The notes below the pieces were generated by a model, which saw nothing but the letters and a program-made list of their open reading frames with translations, ran no database searches and was not told the DNA's origin. 64,000 nucleotides of DNA from Kappaphycus alvarezii (taxonomy: Eukaryota > Rhodophyta > Florideophyceae > Gigartinales > Solieriaceae), in the NCBI GenBank assembly GCA_002205965.3, contig NADL03000024.1, positions 496,001 through 560,000 of the forward strand, given 5' to 3'. The position numbers and the translations under genes were made by a program. Position 1 is the stretch's first letter. The number at the start of each line of letters is the position of its first letter. This document shows, one piece after another, positions 1 to 11,053 of this stretch.

Positions 1-944
1 AAGGAATCAATAGCAGAGTTTAATTCAAAGTGCAAGTAAGAGACGTAAAAGGAAGAAGATGATAATGAATTTACCAAACAGGAAGGGGGTTTGACATTCC
101 TTTAGGGATATTGAGCTATCCGGGCCAGGAGCCTTTTAAATGTCGTCGGTTGGTCGCGACAGAAGATCGTTAATGCTAATAATCATGTGAAGGGTTTCAA
201 AGTTCGGTGAACTGAAGGATTTTTCAGCTGATACGTAAAAATTGCATGAAGGACACCTTGTGATGAGGAAATGACCTTACTTTCCAAATATTGAACTACC
301 CGAACTTTTCCCGAGAAGACGAATGCATTATTAATAGGTTGTCAAATTTCCCCACCACAAGCGGGTGCAATGCCGACGACTAGGGTTGAATGCATATGTT
401 TTCATGCTGACGCGTACGGTCTCGGCGTTGCGATGAAAAGAAGTGGAACATTGGAACTCGTTTTACTGAAAATACGTGATTCGGTACCAGAAGGCAGTTC
501 CTACAGTACTACTACATGGGGAAAGAGGGGTGTCAATTACTGTAATGATGATGTTGAGTAAAACCGCTGAGCTGTTGTAAAGGCAATGTAAATTATTATG
601 CAGTCGACGGCGAGAATCTCAGCACCTGTATCTGATCCTCAAACTCACATTGCCGCTGCGCCTCCTTAGGCAATTTCATCACAATCCGCCATCTCTCTGC
701 AAGAGCGCTAAGTTTAGACCCGACATCGCTGTACCGCATAGCTTCCTAGGGCTTTGGCCTACTTTGCCATTGCAGTTAATCAACCCTGCATTTCCACCTG
801 CTAAGGTAAGCAGAACTGTTTTCCATTTCGTTTCTTTGTAGGACGATGAAAGGATGAAAACTTTTGATGAGCCCGTTTTCATATGAATCCCACGCTTTGG
901 ACCACTCGCTGTAAAGCAACCCAATTTACCACCCTGTGAGGAAT
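1..944. other. No recognisable gene
   Basis: Only short unrelated open frames are present on either strand. A weak match to the dispersed repeat seen at 945 and 2325 may lie near 528-575 (GTCAATTACTGTAATGATGATG). Nothing else can be supported. Confidence 0.5.
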
Positions 945-1085
945 ACGGGAGTTCTTTACTGTAACAGACATGCTGGCTGAAACCTAGTCAGCTGGCATGG
1001 TATTGTGCATGCACGGGAAATGTTGCGGCAGGCGCACATGGCACCCCACTCTACCGGCAGAGGGAAGGCCAGCAAGCAAACAACC
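945..1085 (+). repeat. Dispersed repeat, copy A
   Basis: This stretch matches 2325-2610. Both share the block around TTCTTTTACTGCAACAGA followed by GAAACCTAGTCA, and then a second block beginning GCATGCACG and running through TGTTGCGGCAGGCGCA to GGCCAGCAAGCAAACAA. Copy A lacks the roughly 140-bp insertion found inside the 2325 copy. Shorter relatives of the first block occur at 29,244, 36,400 and 36,703. It codes for nothing I recognise. It could be the 3' end of a retroelement or a MITE-like unit. Confidence 0.6.
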
Positions 1086-1935
1086 TCCACGTTTGGATAA
1101 AAAGGAAGTCATGAAAACAACCTCGAAGCAAAGTATCGCTGCTACAGGAGCACACGTTCCGGTACCTGCCTGTCAATTGCGGAACGCTATAAGGCTAATA
1201 TTTCTCGATTCTTCGGATGTTTGCGAAAGGGGGGAATTTTTGGGTAATTTATTATTTGGAAAGTAATGTCATTTCTTGAAGTGAGGCCACATGTTCCATT
1301 ACGGATTGAGGTGAGTGGGTGTGAGGTTACAGGGTTCGGGGTTAGCAGCGTGGCCGCGTCACCCTAAAAGACAGGCTAGAGTCCAGCCATCAAGCAGGCA
1401 GCATTGGACATTAATGCCGCTGCGGTTTGCAAAAATGATGATCTGGCTAAGTAACGGCCTTTATTCTTGCTTTACCTACCAAAAGCACTGCTGGCCGCCG
1501 TCTGCCCCTCGCCCCTCTTTATTTTTGAAAATCGTCCCCACAGTATACACCAGCTAGAATATTCATTGCAAGAGCTGAGAACTTACAAATAGTCAATTAA
1601 GCAAGCTTCTCTGCTCAAGCGCTTTAGTCGTATACTTGAACCTTATTTTAATAGCACAAGACGTACGATTACGCACGGTAGTACATTTCGCAATGTGGAT
1701 CTTTTTCTCCTTGTATGATAACCGCATTAGGGCTATAGAATCAGCGGTGGGTCAACGACAAAGAAGGTCAAAAATAAGAGATTTGGTCTAAATTTTTGAT
1801 CCAAAGATTACTGTGACTAGCCACGCGAAGAAGGCTTATGTCACAAAATTACATCTATGTCGCGTCATTTAATTTTTGCGTAAACAAGTAATACATCCAA
1901 ATTAAAGTGATAAAGTAATTGAGTAATACGGGCTT

Positions 1936-2070
1936 CTCAAGTACAGTATGTACAGTACAGCTTGCTGTACTAAATACTGCAACAATACTGCGCTAAAGTA
2001 CTGTAAATACATACTGTACTGTATGTATTGTACTGCATTTGTATTGTACTCCAAAGTACTGTACTGTACA
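1936..2070. repeat. TACTGTAC-rich simple repeat patch
   Basis: Many copies of GTACTGT/ACAGTAC and of TACTGTA/TACAGTA are crowded into about 135 bases, so both strands look alike and the DNA can fold on itself in many ways. The open frames on both strands here (Tyr- and Cys-rich) are a by-product of the repeat. Isolated copies of the same word occur near 44,780. Confidence 0.6.
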
Positions 2071-2324
2071 ATACGAGCCCAAGGAATTTTGAGAAACATA
2101 AGCAGAAATGACACGTTTACCGTTAGAAAAAACAGCAACTTTGCTGAAAAATAGCGATGAGCACGAATTTTTGTTTTGATGCTATTCCTGATGTCAAATT
2201 GCAGAAAGTTAATTTTTGTGGACAATGCTTGCGCACTCACATTTGAAATAATTCCATGTACACAAAAGTACTGTGCACAGCACGATGCTCCGTTCGCAGT
2301 CTTTACTTCACAAGGGGGAAGCAG

Positions 2325-2610
2325 GGGGGTTCTTTTACTGCAACAGATATGTTGGATGAAACCTAGTCAACTGGTGTATAGTGTGTATTGGGGGGTCAAT
2401 TTACTGTGGTAGATATGTGGGTTTGTACCCAGTAAATTTGTACCGGAGCGTAGATACCGCATATTGGCCAAGCCAATTGTGAAACCGTACAATGCATCGA
2501 AAACTGGTATAGCAGTATGCATGCACGCAAATGTTGCGGCAGGCGCAGGTAGCACTCCAATCTACCAGCAAGTAGAGGGAGGCCAACAAGCAAACAAGCC
2601 GCTTTATTTC
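2325..2610 (+). repeat. Dispersed repeat, copy B, with nested 69-bp unit
   Basis: This is the longer partner of the repeat at 945-1085. Between the shared outer blocks it carries an extra segment that begins with the 69-bp unit at 2390-2458. That inner unit itself resembles the outer start (GGGG-T-TTTACTG...AGATATG), so this looks like one family inserted in, or duplicated within, itself. Confidence 0.55.
2390..2458 (+). repeat. 69-bp repeat, nearly identical to 37,713-37,781
   Basis: It starts GGGGGGTCAATTTACTGTGG and ends GGAGCGTAGATACC. By eye, 66 of 69 bases match the copy about 35 kb away, and similarity stops sharply at both ends. Most other repeats here are much more decayed, so this unit either moved recently or is constrained. 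Confidence 0.7.
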
Positions 2611-3424
2611 ACACACATATGCAGACTGTTAGGAAAAGCAAGCCATTTTAGAGAACCAAATTGAGCTTTATGCGAGAGTAGCACAAAAATGTAGTATTTG
2701 TATGTCGTCCAGATGACAAGTGGTTCGTAAAGGTATTTTTGGACAAACCCGACATTTGCGAGGAATTATGGCTTAACTGGAAAGCAATCTGTTTTACTAT
2801 CTTGCTTGCGACAAGGAATTATAGTTAACTACTCAGTAGCAATGGAATCTCAATGTCGAAAAGACTGAAACAGCAGTTCTTCTCCAGTTACAGGAAATGA
2901 CAAAACGCTGACCGCGGTAATGCCGACAATGTCAGGAGAAATTGTAAACTTAATCCATCAATGAGTATCAGAGAGCACAGAGGTCCAATATAACCCTCAC
3001 ATCCGTCAGGGGCCTCAAGGTTGAAGATGCATTTTTTTGAAACTAGGAAGGGCCGTAACTTGCATTGTTATTTTACTGTACAGAAACTTATAAAAAATGA
3101 GTCCAGTGGGACAATATCAGTCATTCGTTTCATGTTTGAACTGGGAATCATAAAGAATTGCTGTGTTCAAATAGTTGCAGTTGATTCTAAATTGTTAAAG
3201 GAGCAATCAGGGTTCCAAAAAGTACTGCAGAACTCGACACCTCAGATCCTGTACCTGACAAGGAACTTGAGAAGCCTTTCGAAACACACTTAAGGAAATG
3301 CATAAGCAAGTCGGAGCTTTCTATAAAAGCCAGATATGGTGCGAGGGTTTGAGCAATATTGAGACTTGTGCATAACCGACTCAACCCTTTTCACTCGCTT
3401 GTAGAAGAAACCCCTTTCACCTAA

Positions 3425-3871
3425 GATTGGAAAATATTACCAGAAAATCAAAGATCAAAAGTTTCTTTGAATTCGCTGAAGCTGAAAATATGCGGAAGAG
3501 TACATCGAGAAAATCTGGTCATAAGGGCTGATAAGTCTAGTTCGAGTTCGTCTTCTCGGAACAGCAAGAAACTAAAGAACAAGCAGCCAGGTAGTAAAAC
3601 CAGCGGTGCATCTTCTCAATCGACCTCAAGAATCAGTCGTAACACCCGTCCATCTGATGCTGAGCTCCAAAAATCGATAGAAAAGCTATTGCAAGATTGC
3701 CGGGGACTAAATATAAGATCAAAGGAACTGGAGAGGAAGTTTATGGACAAATATAATCCTTGGCATCTAACAGAAGAAGATCGAGATTGGTTGAACGCAA
3801 AAGTGGACGATTTTCTCCACGAAATTGGCCCTGACTTATACGGACCTCCCCGCCCCAAACGTGGGCATTAA
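3425..3871 (+). pseudogene. Exon-like frame with DEK C-terminal-type domain
   Basis: The frame is open from 3425 to the TAA at 3871 but has no ATG near its start (TTG at 3467; the only clear ATG is deep inside). It is therefore an internal or terminal exon, or a truncated gene. The N-terminal half is low-complexity and Ser/Lys-rich (a run of seven Ser, then basic residues). The last 60 residues begin PSDAELQKSIEKLLQD and end NAKVDDFLHEI. That fits the DEK_C helical fold in the order and spacing of its conserved positions (P-[TS]-D-x-E-L near the start, then a hydrophobic pattern, then D-x-F-L). DEK_C domains bind DNA or chromatin in eukaryotic nuclei. The C-terminus is short and basic (PPRPKRGH). 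No upstream exon could be joined with confidence. It could be a host chromatin-gene fragment or a chance similarity. Confidence 0.4.
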
Positions 3872-5420
3872 AACCACGTGGATATTCCTGGCACTAGAAC
3901 GCAAACAAACTTCCAATAAGTTCTACCAGAGGCGTGGGTAAAAGGAACATGTCCGGCAACAGAAGGACCAGAATGAGTTACCTCCTAACGCATTATGCGG
4001 ATCTGTTGGAAGTTTACATGCAGTATCTTAGGAATTTCCAATAATTTCATTGCTTTCACGCTCTTTGCTTTACACAAACTTTTCACAACGGACCATCTTT
4101 GTCAGTCAGTAAAGCACTCCACATCCCCCCCTCTTTGCTTTAATTATTTACAAAACTTTCATTACCCTTAGGCATCATGCTTCTCAGTGTACTCTTTCAC
4201 TTTCACTGGCATTCGGAAATGATCATGCATATCCCGTAATTGCACCAGTAATTGAGAAAACTTCTACTAATAAAAGAATGTTGATTTACAGCGCCATTCT
4301 CATTGCGCTTTTGTCCTATTTCTAATTCAGCCTCCATGATACTATTGACGAAACAGGTACCGTAAATGTAGTCGCACAAAAGGCCTAGAGAAAGTGGGGG
4401 ATTGATGAGATAGTTTACTTCGTCGTATGACATTTCTAGCGGGGGGAATCAAAACGGAGTTTGAAGAGAAGGAAAGGAGAAAACAGCAACGGGTCTGCCC
4501 CTCCGCGACACTGTGACTACGCCGACGGGTCAAGGCAGGCGAGGAGGAAAGGCAGATAGAGAAAGGGCTCCATGGGTATTGGCCCACTGATTTCATATTG
4601 CGTCTCGTCTAAAAGAATGCTCAAACTTCCTCGGTTCCAAATGGGGGTAAAGAGGAGGTGCATTAGATGGGAAAGCTCGGAGGACTGAGAACCAGGGGAG
4701 TCTTGGAGGAATCCCTTATGTAACGAGGAGGATGGAAGACGTGATTTTTATGCCTAGAAAGACGTAGGAAGATCAGATAATGGACACGCCGCGTGAGAGC
4801 AGACATCAGCGACACATAACGTTGCGACAGTATTGGTCTCGCTCTCGAGAAATGATCTATGGCTCTATCCGCAAAGCTGTCGTCTGGCCCGTGACATCAT
4901 AAAATGGGTTCGAATTCCATCCCCCACGAGTTGGAATTGGTACGGGGAGGAGCTTTGTCCTCTGAAGCGATGCGGGAATAAAGCCTTGGCACCCTCTGGG
5001 CTTTCCTGACATGGCGAGGTTAAGACTAGTTAGAAGGTTGAAGTTTCAAATCCTGGGGCGGGATGGGGTGCTGAGGTTGACAAACGTGACGTCAAAATAG
5101 TCTGTACCACTTGTTGCTCCTATTGCTCTGATATTAGGCCTTGTCCGGCAGAACGTTGCAAAAAGGTCGCTGCTCTATGACAAGTTTCCTTGTCTCACGG
5201 GCGAGGTCGCTCCCTAGGATGGCGACTTGTTTGACGTGCCGGTCGATGCGCCCTCTCGCGTACCGCCAACGGGTTGGGTGGTCCCGGTGGATCTCCAAAG
5301 TTTTGGGCCATGATTGTCTCGGGCACAAAGTTTCTGTTATATATTGGTTATCGTTCTTTCTTTTATTTTTATCAAGAAGCACGCCATCTAGATGATTATA
5401 TACAGAATGTATATGGGTAT
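3872..5420. other. No recognisable gene
   Basis: Short frames only. A T-arm-like word (TTCGAAT within a 5-bp stem) lies at 4904-4920, but no matching acceptor or anticodon arms surround it. The long minus-strand frame covering 5134-5472 runs across the boundary of the LTR copy at 5421, so it is probably not a gene. Confidence 0.45.
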
Positions 5421-6751
5421 TAGTAGGGATAAATTGCCAAAAGAATGGTGTTCTCAGAGCCAATTTTCGCAAGACGAAGGTGTTGTAGGAGACAAGAGTG
5501 CTACCGAAGTATGGCTGTGGGAACGCGAAGAGATGAATAGGGGCAGAGGATCAAGAGGCTACAAGTGAATATAAAAGGGGTGGTGTCTATCACATCTGCT
5601 CAGGTACTAACGTAGAAGAAATGCTTCTCAAGGCAGAAGTTGACTTTCATATTCTGAACTACTTGGGTATTCACCTGGGGTAGTCTCCCAATTTACTTTT
5701 CCTGTCCTAAAGGTAGTATTTTGCTCAGCTCATATAGGTTTTTGGCTAACCCTGAGTCCTGAAAAGATACAAAATACCATAAAATGCATTAAAGGTAATC
5801 TTGTGGATGAGAAAGACTAGCAGAAGAAGTTACTATGATAAATATCTAAATCTACCCCTCACGATCTTATGATCTTATCCATCAATATCAAAGCGATAAC
5901 ATTCTTCCAAAATATCGGTACTCCAATGCAGTCCTTACAAATTCTGTCGAACAGCCCAAATGATAGGTAGACTCCTTGGAAATATCGAGGTCCTCTAATC
6001 CCTCCTTAAAATTCTCAGTCTCCGCTTCACCACCAACAGGGAGATCATAGACTACCATTACACACTTAGTATCCCTTTCGTCCTCGAAATCAATTCCCCA
6101 CGGTTGTACACCAATGGCCCCCATGGATCTTTTGAGTTCTCCACATCTTCAGAATACTCTACATTCGCCTCGGCCTCCCACAGATACTATGCCTCTTCTG
6201 CTTCTTTTACTCCTCTGCTGCCTCTGTCTCCTCCACAAATTGACGGCCAACACACTCCTGAATGCGTTCCTGGGCCATACTTCTACAGTAGCCCTAGTAT
6301 TCAGCCTGCTGATTTGCCAGCGGAGCCAAGAAGTTGGTGGGAAGGTGGGCTTACACTGATTTGTCGCGGGTGAGGGACGGGGGAAGCCTGGTCATGGTGA
6401 GTAAAAAGCGGTTGAGACGATGGAGTCGTTGATGACAAGGGTTTTGCTTTGACGTCGTTGCTGTCGCATTTTAAAAAGGGGAATTTCATGGAAAAAATTC
6501 ACGGCCTTGAGTGAGATATCAGATGCAAGACAATTTTGCGGCTTTGAATTTGTATGCATTTGAGGCAGTAGTACAGAATCTGCTTGATAAAATATCGGAA
6601 CTTAATTTGGAGGACGAAGCTGATCAAGAGTCTAAACACTTCTTTTCGAAAAGGAGGAGCAAGTATTCTGACATAAAATAGAAAATAAGTCTTACAGTGA
6701 ATTATAATACATGATGGAAAGGGAATTTGGGAAATCTATTTTGAAAGAATC
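5421..6751 (-). mobile_element. Solo LTR, family 1, copy 1
   Basis: Read on the minus strand, this copy shows the shared family order: a CT-rich leader, remains of the acidic reading frame, a TATA-like box (CCTATATGAGCTGAG), then the conserved end with GGTAGCACTCTTGTC, CAACACCT and CAATTTATCCCTACTA. The block GATAAAATATC near 6,590 corresponds to the AGATATTTT...ACTGTAT block near the 5' end of other copies. The candidate 5-bp flank GGTAT is found on both sides (5416-5420 and 6752-6756), although the 5' TG is not preserved. It is strongly decayed compared with copies 5 and 7. Confidence 0.6.
5890..6480 (-). pseudogene. LTR-borne acidic protein, copy 1 (decayed)
   Basis: In three frames the minus strand retains blocks of the family protein. 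One resembles the KVIEFVRRLFVEEEAEE block (RIQECVGRQFVEETEAAEE). Next comes an acidic stretch with W-G-P-L-V-Y, matching W-A-A-P-E-L-V-Y. Then comes LEDLDISKES, matching SLDISQE. It ends with DILEECYRFDIDG, matching DILEDLFGSDLEN. Several frameshifts and stops separate these blocks, so no protein can be made from this copy. It is useful mainly as a diverged relative showing which residues stay. Confidence 0.55.
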
Positions 6752-7007
6752 GGTATCACTATTTGACTAACGGAGAGTTCAAGGATAGATATCTGGATTA
6801 AAGGAACTCTAATTTGCGTAATGGATCTGTTTCGTACTAATACACATTGTTTCTTACTAAAAAGTTAATTATAAACGAGTTAGAATAGTCAAATTCCAAC
6901 TCAAACAACACATTAAGCAAAGGTAAGAAATTTGCAACGCCCTTATCAAGCATCCGGATGCGTATATGTTGCTAGCTGATAACACGCGAAAAGTGGCTGT
7001 TCAAGGG

Positions 7008-7118
7008 ATGGAGACATACGGGAAGGTTCGAGCGGTGCTAACTCAAAGGCGTAGTGTCTCAGCCGTTATGTCTAAAGCGGCATGTATGATCGCTGGCAAT
7101 GAGCCGGCACTTTAGGTT
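7008..7118 (+). pseudogene. 3' coding end of a non-LTR retrotransposon, tail 1
   Basis: A 5'-truncated piece carries the terminal motif of this retrotransposon group. It reads METYGKVRAVLTQRRSVSAV and then an AC-x-IAG-x-EPAL segment before a stop. The same motif occurs at 14,565, 33,690, 57,150 and 58,035. In related elements this kind of sequence follows a reverse transcriptase and nuclease region; I infer that placement from the family, and no such domain is present here. 5' truncation is the usual outcome of target-primed reverse transcription. Confidence 0.5.
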
Positions 7119-8358
7119 AACTTGATTAGTATTACCCAATAACGACTTTTCAACTTTACGCTCTCCTAGCGGCGTAGATAAAACCGAAAAATCTTCTGTA
7201 TATTAAAAAAAACCCAAAGAATTTATCTTATTCAAGTGACACTTTATCAAACATATTTCCGACTAATCAACTATTTAGAGCAGCTCACTAATATTGTTTC
7301 GTTCCACACCTAACAGTTTCTAGTGCGTATCTGGGAACTCGGCAGAAGTACTGTGAAGATAAAACTCTGCTGTTCTGAAGAAATGGAATCAAACCTGGGA
7401 ACAAAGAGAGGTTGACCTATCCATTCTTGCCTTGAAGGCACATTGATGCTCTGGAAGCTCACTTCTGATTGACACCTTTGGATAAATTCTCCGTGGACGT
7501 CACATGAGCAGCGCTTATATTCGTTTTCCGCGAAGTAGCAATAATTGAGTGGAAGGTGCATGAAAGGGGTATTTCCGGCGAGCGAAAAGAGAATTCCAAG
7601 CGAAAAAAATCGCCCTTGGGATTGCAATACATTATACTAATTCTTTTAAGGTCGAAAAGAAACGAGATTATAGTTATCTTGATAAATCACTTGAAGCTGC
7701 AAAGAATCTCGCTACGATATCCACTGCAGAGGTGAGATCAGTATGCAAACTACTTTTTAGCTCCAAGGGCATTGAAGGAAATTGAAACTTTCAAAACATT
7801 TATATCTTCAAGTGTATCAACAGTAAATGTTCACATCAAGGGTTCCATCGGGTTGTAACAATGCACAGCTTCATTATATTTTCCAGACGAAAGGAGTCCT
7901 TACAGAATAAATCTGATCTTTCAAAAGCCGAGACGATTGCGCAAGTTCTGCAGCGATACCTCTAGATCTTGCAAATCCACTTCGGCACGCCAAATAGTCT
8001 CTGAAATTTTCCTTGCGTAATCGAAAATGAAAATTATTCCTGGATCTGGTCAAAAATGCAGCGCTTTCATTTACTGAAATATAATTTCTGATTAATACGC
8101 ATTCAAACTATATAGCAGCCAAATGTCACACGATTCACAAAGAACGGATAATATTAATAGTTTTAATGATATGATCTGAAATGATGCTTAAATGAATGAT
8201 GTGCTGTTCTTATTTTTTGTCTCGCTGTAGATCTTGAAACATTAATCTAACTTTTTTGTATAACTCGGAACTTTACTCCAGTGGCCGTACCGAAATCTTA
8301 ATTTTCCAATTGCATTTTGATGGTATACCATCAGCTACTTTCTAGGTAATAGACACGC
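7119..8358. other. No recognisable gene
   Basis: AT-rich sequence with a 105-codon minus frame (7310-7627) that resembles nothing I know. There are no repeats beyond simple A/T runs. Confidence 0.4.
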
Positions 8359-9160
8359 CGAGAGGGATAAGTAGTATACGATAAGATTCTTGGAACCAAT
8401 TATCTAAGGGTGGAGTTGTGGCGGGATACAAACGTGCTACGATAGTATAGTTTCGAGAATTTGAAGAGGAGGATAGGGACAAGGGGTGAAGTACTTACAA
8501 GTGGGTATAAAAGAGGCTGTCTCTACCACATCACCTCATTTACTAAGGTAAAAGATAATCTTCTCAGATCATCAGTTGTCTTTCAACTTCTCAACTATTT
8601 GTATCCGCAGTTAAAGTTTCCTGCCAAGTTGTTGCCCTCTCCTATCGGAGGCGGATGAGTCAGCTTATGTATACTTTTTTCGCTAATCAAAAGGTCTCAA
8701 AAACATGTAAATAAATAACATAAATGAACTCAAGGGAATCTCGTGGACGACCAGGACTAAACAACATACTTACAGGATAAATGCAGAGATATACTCCTCA
8801 CAATTACTATCTTTGACGTCAGAACCAAACTTTTATTGCATAACATCCATACGCCCACTAAATATCCTGCAAAACTCTCGTACGGCTCATGTCCTAGAAC
8901 GACTCTCGAAGTATGTCCAGATATTCAAATCCTTCCTAATGATACTCAACCTCCTTCTATTTCCGACAGAGGGGACCAAGATTAAGACGACAAAATCACT
9001 CTCACTTTTTTTCCCGCCTCCACAGATACGTCCTTATTATTTTGCACCAACGGCTCTCACGGGTCCAACTATTCCTCCTGTTCTTTAGAGCCTTCCTTAT
9101 CCAGATCCTCTTCTGGCGCTTCTGTCTCCCTGAATAACGTACTACGAACCCATTTACTTA
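8359..9160 (-). mobile_element. LTR, family 1, copy 2 (decayed)
   Basis: Read on the minus strand from about 9,160 downwards, the family landmarks appear in order. There are decayed acidic-protein blocks (EAPEEDLDKEGSKEQEE, then RKDLNIW, then GRMDVM and KFGSDVKDS). They are followed by a TATA-like box in AGTATACATAAGCTGACT, AACTTGGCAGGAAACTTT, and near the end TCGTAGCACGTTTGT and AATTGGTTCCAAGAATCTTA. The 5' limit at higher coordinates is not clear, and I did not find a convincing target duplication. Confidence 0.55.
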
Positions 9161-10363
9161 CGCATTCCTGATTTGAAATGGTCTATTTATTTGTGAAGAC
9201 CACTTACATAAAAGCAGACCATTAATGCGATTCGGGGCTCTGCCTTATTTTTGATGGTTTAGAATTGCTGGAGATTGGTCATATTGATTGAAAATCAAGG
9301 GAAGATTCAGATAACCTGATGTATTACTGATCTTTCACGAAGATTCTATGCGGATTTAAATAAATAGAGGTATGCAATCAGTACCTTCACGGGACTTACC
9401 GGTTAAGAAATAAGAGGCCGTACTGTCGTTTTGAAATTGCTCTAATTTTGCGGGAATTAGCTAAACATCTGATTGAAAATATTATGGAAGCGAGCTTAGG
9501 GGATGAGTGCGTCATAGAATGAAAATTTTATCTCTAAAAAGATAGGACCAAAAATTTCAAAAATGAAACAAGAGTGGAGGTGCGAAATGAATTTCGTGTT
9601 GGCAAAGGGGAAGAATTTTGGGAGTTAAGTTTTCAAAAAGGGATGTGGATAGTTTATCCTTTTTCGATACATGTCGCTGAATTAAAGAGCAGCAAAAAAT
9701 TATTCGTATGTGACCAATATCCTCACAAAAAGTTTCCTTTATTTGTCTCCTACAACTTCCCATATGGCTTTGATGGAAATTTATAGGACTGATAAAGTAC
9801 GATTACAGTAATATTTGCCCTACTGACGGTGAAAGAACTCCATTTATGCCCTTTAATGGGATATAAGGTTTATTCCTTCATTTTAACACATCCTCTGGAT
9901 GAAAACTATTGAGTTGTATGGAAGTGCGCATTTACGTGAAAGTTTGCAGTCAGTGAAAATAGGACTCCACCTAGCCACCAGACAGGAGAAAAGAAATTCT
10001 TCGACGTGACCGTTGTCAACCTTTTGGAACCATCTCGCAGTAAAGCTCGCATCTTCAACCAGCTAGCCTCCGCCAAAGAAGCGAAGAACGCAAATATGAG
10101 AAGATACGATGATAAATTTAATTCTACGAGAATTTAACTTATCATCGCCCCTGTATACAACCTCTAAAGTTGAAAAACGGATAATTAGGCGCTGCTAAGC
10201 AACGGAATGAGTCCTACTTTTCACCTGTACTTCGTGGTAGTATTTTCTAGATGAAAGTAACGCAACTGTCCTAGGATTTTTCTCATTTATGGAACCCTGC
10301 TATTTGAATTGAGCGATTTCTCTGACCTTGTGATGTGCACTCAATTTGCATCCGAAAAAAATC

Positions 10364-11053
10364 TAGAAGAGGACCAAATTAGGATACAGTATCGGAACTT
10401 GCGAGATATTTTTACAGTATCTGATTTTGCAAAATATTTCTAATTTGGATGAGTGTGCCAAATTCATAGGTCGGTTTTTTTTAATTTAAGACACGCTGTC
10501 ATTAATACATGTCAGTACAGGTCCAGGTTCTGGGTGATACTAAGAGTGAATCTGGAAGGTCCATATAATAGCAACATTAATTCCAACCCATTGCTGATTT
10601 GTAGCGGGCATGGGTATGGCACCTAGATATTTACGTTGAGGAAATATCTTCTACTAGTCTGCCTGATTCACACGATTCCCTTGAATGTATTTTATGGTTA
10701 TTAGTATGTTTTTTGAGACCTTACGGTTTGCCAAAAGTCTATATAAGCTGAGTAAACTACATCCTCTTGTGGAGGTCAAGCAAGTTGGCAGACAACTTCA
10801 AGTCAACTCCCGAGTAATAGGAAGTTGAGAGTTAATTTCAGACCCAAGACCCATTTCTCTTATACTGGTCACAGAGCATCAGTGGTAGATCCTGCCTCTT
10901 CGATACGTGCTTGTAGCCCTCTCAACTGTAGCCCTTATCCAACCACTTTTTGTTCGTTCAACTATACCACGGTAGCACTTTTGTCGCTTGCAACACCTCC
11001 TTCTTGGGTAATTGGTTCTCAGTATCTCTTCTCCCGACAATTTACCCCTATCA
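10364..11053 (+). mobile_element. LTR, family 1, copy 3
   Basis: The 3' half is well preserved. A TATA box (CTATATAAGCTGAGTAAAC) lies at 10,740, followed by AAGTTGGCAGACAACTT, CATCAGTGGTAGA, CACGGTAGCACTTTTGTCGC and the terminal CAATTTACCCCTATCA ending at 11,053. Upstream, GAGATATTTTTACAGTATCT near 10,410 matches the block close to the 5' end of copies 5 and 7. The true start is therefore probably near 10,250, but most of the acidic frame is gone or replaced. The element is in the plus orientation. Confidence 0.65.

Noticed and set aside
1902-2240. 112-codon Tyr-rich minus frame
   Set aside because: It is generated by the TACTGTAC repeat patch, which is open on both strands.
4845-4930. tRNA-like T-arm (ATGGG-TTCGAAT-TCCAT)
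   Set aside because: No matching acceptor 5' strand (GTGGGGG) and no D or anticodon arm at the right distance upstream.
5041-5075. Box-B-like word TTTCAAATCC, possible tRNA or SINE
   Set aside because: No box A at a suitable distance, no cloverleaf, and no repeat of the segment elsewhere in the window.
5134-5472. 112-codon minus frame as a gene
   Set aside because: It starts inside the conserved end of LTR copy 1 and crosses its boundary.
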